DNA from: Phallusia fumigata
Taxonomy: Eukaryota > Chordata > Ascidiacea > Phlebobranchia > Ascidiidae
NCBI GenBank assembly: GCA_008931825.1
Contig: QXVZ01034170.1
Coordinates: 1 to 20,849 of the forward strand
Direction: 5' to 3'
DNA length: 20,849 nt
In this document: one piece after another, positions 18,155 to 20,849 of the stretch
Position numbering within the stretch: position 1 is the stretch's first letter
Layout: the number at the start of each line of letters is the position of its first letter
Notes under the pieces: model-generated
Told to the model about the DNA's origin: nothing
Database searches by the model: none
The model's input: only the letters and a program-made list of their open reading frames with translations
Position numbers and translations under genes: made by a program

Positions 18155-20849
18155 ATGGTAACCTGCCTCTTGTGTGTAGGTTTAGGGTACTCGCAAGTTT
18201 GGATGAATATGAACGGGGTCATCGGCGGAATTTTGTGTGTTGTGTTGCTTGGTCAAGGTGCTACAGCTGAAAATTGCTCAAACACAAATCCATGCCCGTT
18301 TAAAGGTAAGTGTCCCAGCTAAACAGTTGTAGCAAACGGATTAACGTTTACATTCTGTGGTGATAAATTATTATTTTTACCTTGAGAGGTGTAGCCAAGG
18401 ATGACAGCACGAAACGTATCGAGTTCCACCATATCGTAACTTTTGAAAATTCTTGCTGCACACCAAATCGTACCAACGTACCATACTGTACACTTTACAA
18501 TAGATAGCAGTACAGTATGGTACATATTGAGCGCATGCCGTATCTTATCATGATTTTCGATAAGTACCGTGCCGTCGTCCTTCGTATAGTGTCTTATTTT
18601 ATTTCGAGAGTAAACGGAAATTGTTCGAACATTAGCGGACCGTGAAGTAAGAAAAACCGCACATAAAAGTTGACATCATTTAACACTTGTGAATCATAGA
18701 TATAGACAATAACGTAACCTACTACATGGGGCAAAGACCATTTGACACAAGCAGCTTGGCGGGAAGAGGTAACGTATTATATTCTCTCACAGGTCGAGAT
18801 GCGAAGCTACCAATGCTACGCGAATACATCTCATCAGGCGGTAAACTGTCCTTGAACCTGACTGTGCAAATAACCAAGATGCAATTCGAGTGGTTCCAGT
18901 TCTGGAGGCGGACTTACGATGGTCATTTTCCCGCCCCAACGTGGCGTGTCAAACAGGGCGATGTCGTAACAGTTTTCCTGGTATGTTCACCCCAGGGCTG
19001 TACGCAGCACAAATAAAAAACGAAAGTTTATAATACGTTTTCGCTTTTCAGTTGCCAAAAAACTAGATTACGTTTAAAGCCTCTTAATTGGTTCCACTGC
19101 AGCAATGTTTTTCAACATGGGCGCAAGACCACCGGCTGGGCACGATATTCTTTGGGTGGGGCATGCGAAGGGAATACACAGTTCCGCTTACCATACCATG
19201 GGGCAACTCCAGAATCAGTTCTCAACCTTGAATTGTTTTTTTAGTGAGTGTGTGCATGTATGCATACATAAAATTGAGTGTACGTACGTAGGCTACATGT
19301 GTCATTGGCGCACAGGGCATTCCCAATCTCCCCATAGTCGCGCTCCTCGGCCAACAAAGTGGTGGGGCATGGCCTAAAAAGAATTGCCAAAGNCTTTCAT
19401 TTCACTTTGTTGGTCACACCATAGAAATAGTTTAAGACTTCAAAACAGAAAACTTGGATGTAGGAAATAAACACTTCTCTAGGAAGGTTCTTAGTCAGTT
19501 TTAGTTTAATAATGTGTTTGGTGTGACTTTATCTACCTCTTATCCAATAGGTGCAAAGTGGTATGGCAGGAATGATTGTTGTAGAAGATCCTGTTGATGC
19601 CAGCACTCCACAACACATACAAGATATATCCTGTCCAAATAACTGCCAACATGACGTTCAGCTTATGTTTCAGCCAAGTTTAATGTACTGGAGTCCTGAT
19701 GGCAAAGGATTTGCCAAAATTCAGAAGGAAATTAAAGATGACCCTTACTTCAGGTAAGTTGTGCTGTTGACAAAGAAATAAATGTAAATGAACGTAGGAT
19801 GATATTAAACGAACGTAGGATGATAAAAAAACAAAAATTTTTTCATCAAGCATAAGATTACAAATGACAATGCTAAGTTGATTCGAAACATTTTGTCTGT
19901 GGACTAGGTTTTTACCATGAGCAAATCATTTGAATGTCAATTTTACATGATCAGTTTAACCATATTTGGTACAAAATATCTTGACCTAAAATATGTACTT
20001 TAATGACAACTAAAAACAAGTAACAGTTCATTTTATAAAACTGTAAATTTTAATAAGAAAATCCCCAGTACAATCAATTTGATAACTGCTTAACAGTAAA
20101 ACAAATGTACTATTACATGAATTAAATGCTTAAAATGCAATTAAATTATTTACCATACAGATGGCACGTGGCAGTAGAAACACAATAAAGGAAATTATTG
20201 TACTTCAGTGATGTACCACTGTAGCTGATGTTTAGTAATTAAACTGGTCAAAAGCCGATTTCTACATGTAAAACAAAGTCAAAACTTTTTCTAACTCTAC
20301 TTTGCAAATGTGGTACATTTTAAGATCCCATGGCATTCTACTACCCTTTAAGTCATACAGGGCAATGTGTTACATTTGGTAAAAACTTGAATGTACATGT
20401 GTGAGAAATATTTCCAATGCCCTCAAAACACTGCAACTTGCAAGTACATGTTTTTTTAATTTATTTGATCCTTAATACGTCTCACCATAGTATACTCATA
20501 TCTCACACTAGCTTATCGTCGCACCGCACCGACCCGGATTTTCGCTTGTTTGGTGAAGCATATATTCTGTCGTCGCTCATGCAAAATAATGGTTTTTAAT
20601 CTAGTGATATTTTAAATAACAGGACAGACAGATTTATTGTTACCAAAACTGGCCACAAGTTGTCTAGCTGGCTAGCAACGAAAAATGTTGGTCCGTACCA
20701 TATGACAGTAAACGGCAAGCTGTGGCCTACCTATGACATGACTACTGGTCAACAAAAACGATTCAGGTATGTTTTGTAGCTGCAGGGTTACCAAGCATGC
20801 TTTATACCGTTTTATAGGAACGCTGGTGCTACAGCGCGTCCAACCTCAC
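18155..20849 (+). CDS. Secreted multicopper oxidase (laccase/ferroxidase-like), 5' part, continues past window
   Basis: Multicopper oxidases oxidise phenols, metals or ascorbate and reduce O2 to water. Well-supported exons: 18155-18305, 18700-18980, 19551-19753, 20623-20766 and 20818-20849 onward. Junctions after 18305, 19753 and 20766 keep frame (G/AT, AG/G, AG/G). The N-terminus carries a signal peptide (MNGVIGGILCVVLLGQGATA, from ATG-18209; the ORF opens at 18155). Exon 2 holds the first cupredoxin strand region (RRTYDGHFPAPTWRVKQGDVVTVFL). Exon 19551 begins VQSGMAGMIVVEDP, the segment that normally follows the H-x-H copper ligands. Exon 20623 contains TVNGKLWPTYDMTTGQQKRFR, the start of domain 2. 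The ligand exon(s) between 18980 and 19551 are not convincingly present; an ambiguous base at 19393 lies there. The intron 19754-20622 is AT-rich and contains no gene. The 20767-20817 intron is only 51 bases. Substrate class cannot be told. Confidence 0.82.
18478..18523. repeat. Perfect 14-base inverted repeat with 18-base loop
   Basis: GTACCATACTGTAC at 18478-18491 and its exact reverse complement at 18510-18523, inside the first intron of the oxidase gene. A smaller pair (CTTATC and GATAAG, about 18543-18565) follows. No flanking target-site duplication was found, so transposon origin is not supported. Confidence 0.75.
19103..19243 (+). other. Candidate damaged or misassembled oxidase exon (first copper-site region)
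   Basis: After an acceptor (CCACTGCAG) one frame reads NVFQHGRKTTGW and then NTQFRLPYHGATPE, up to a GTGAGT donor at 19244. In order and spacing this resembles the HWHG and TQCPIPxG segments of multicopper oxidases. However, HWHG appears as FQHG, and the frame does not fit the upstream phase-0 donor or the downstream phase-0 acceptor. The phase-compatible frame gives no oxidase-like protein and stops. Sequence error next to the n at 19393, a missing exon, or true decay would each explain it. The resemblance was judged by eye. Confidence 0.3.
19393..19393. other. Ambiguous base, probable contig join or gap
   Basis: A single n, as at 2223 and 2694, but without a duplicated flank. Here sequence may be missing rather than doubled, which fits the absence of a copper-ligand exon. 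An 11-base inverted word (CCAACAAAGTG near 19349, CACTTTGTTGG near 19402) flanks it. Confidence 0.5.
19790..19825. repeat. Two-copy tandem repeat, 21-base period
   Basis: GAACGTAGGATGATA at 19790-19804 and again at 19811-19825 in an intron of the oxidase gene. Probably simple local duplication. Confidence 0.7.

Noticed and set aside
19278-19380. Reading HWRTGHS near 19300 as the oxidase H-x-H copper motif
   Set aside because: Only a loose resemblance; spacing and neighbouring residues do not fit, and no splice pair supports it.
1-20849. tRNA, rRNA, LINE/SINE, LTR element or CRISPR array
   Set aside because: No T-loop and acceptor-stem pairing, reverse-transcriptase or transposase motif, terminal repeats or spaced direct repeats were found by eye. 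Short or old repeats could have been missed.

Overview
The window looks like animal nuclear DNA, and my best guess is an ascidian tunicate (Ciona-like). The genes are compact and multi-exon, with GT-AG introns mostly of 50-460 bases. The intergenic DNA is AT-rich. There is a metazoan-type cyclin B3. Two assembly joins each carry a duplicated block of about 115 bases whose copies differ by 3.5-5 percent, which is what unmerged alleles from a very polymorphic animal would look like. The species call is inference; no species-specific marker was seen.

Layout. (1) 94-189, plus strand: last coding exon of an unidentified coiled-coil protein. (2) 535-1654, minus strand: a three-exon gene for a 262-residue unrecognised protein, tail to tail with (1). 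(3) 1739-2911, plus strand: a two-exon gene for a very basic, probably nuclear 149-residue protein, head to head with (2) across only 84 bases. Its intron and last exon contain the two duplicated assembly joins. (4) 3616-6279, plus strand: an eight-exon gene for a 294-residue type II (signal-anchor) membrane protein of unknown family. (5) 6291-11650: about 5.4 kb with no convincing gene, rich in CATTGT (SOX/HMG-type) and GATA-type motifs, including six GATA sites within 176 bases. (6) 11673-14697, plus strand: cyclin B3 (ccnb3), nine exons and 479 residues in my model, with a destruction box, both cyclin folds and a promoter holding a CRE, a CCAAT box and a CHR-like element. (7) 14698-18154: 3' flank with no convincing gene apart from a weak 101-codon ORF near a TATA box. 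(8) 18155 to the window end, plus strand: 5' part of a secreted multicopper oxidase. Its first copper-ligand region appears damaged or lost next to an ambiguous base at 19393.

The genes share no obvious pathway. The strongest functional story is the cyclin B3 locus: a cell-cycle-type promoter behind a long noncoding flank with clustered transcription-factor motifs. No transposon, rRNA, tRNA or CRISPR array was recognised. All exon models were built by eye from splice signals, reading phase and protein sense.
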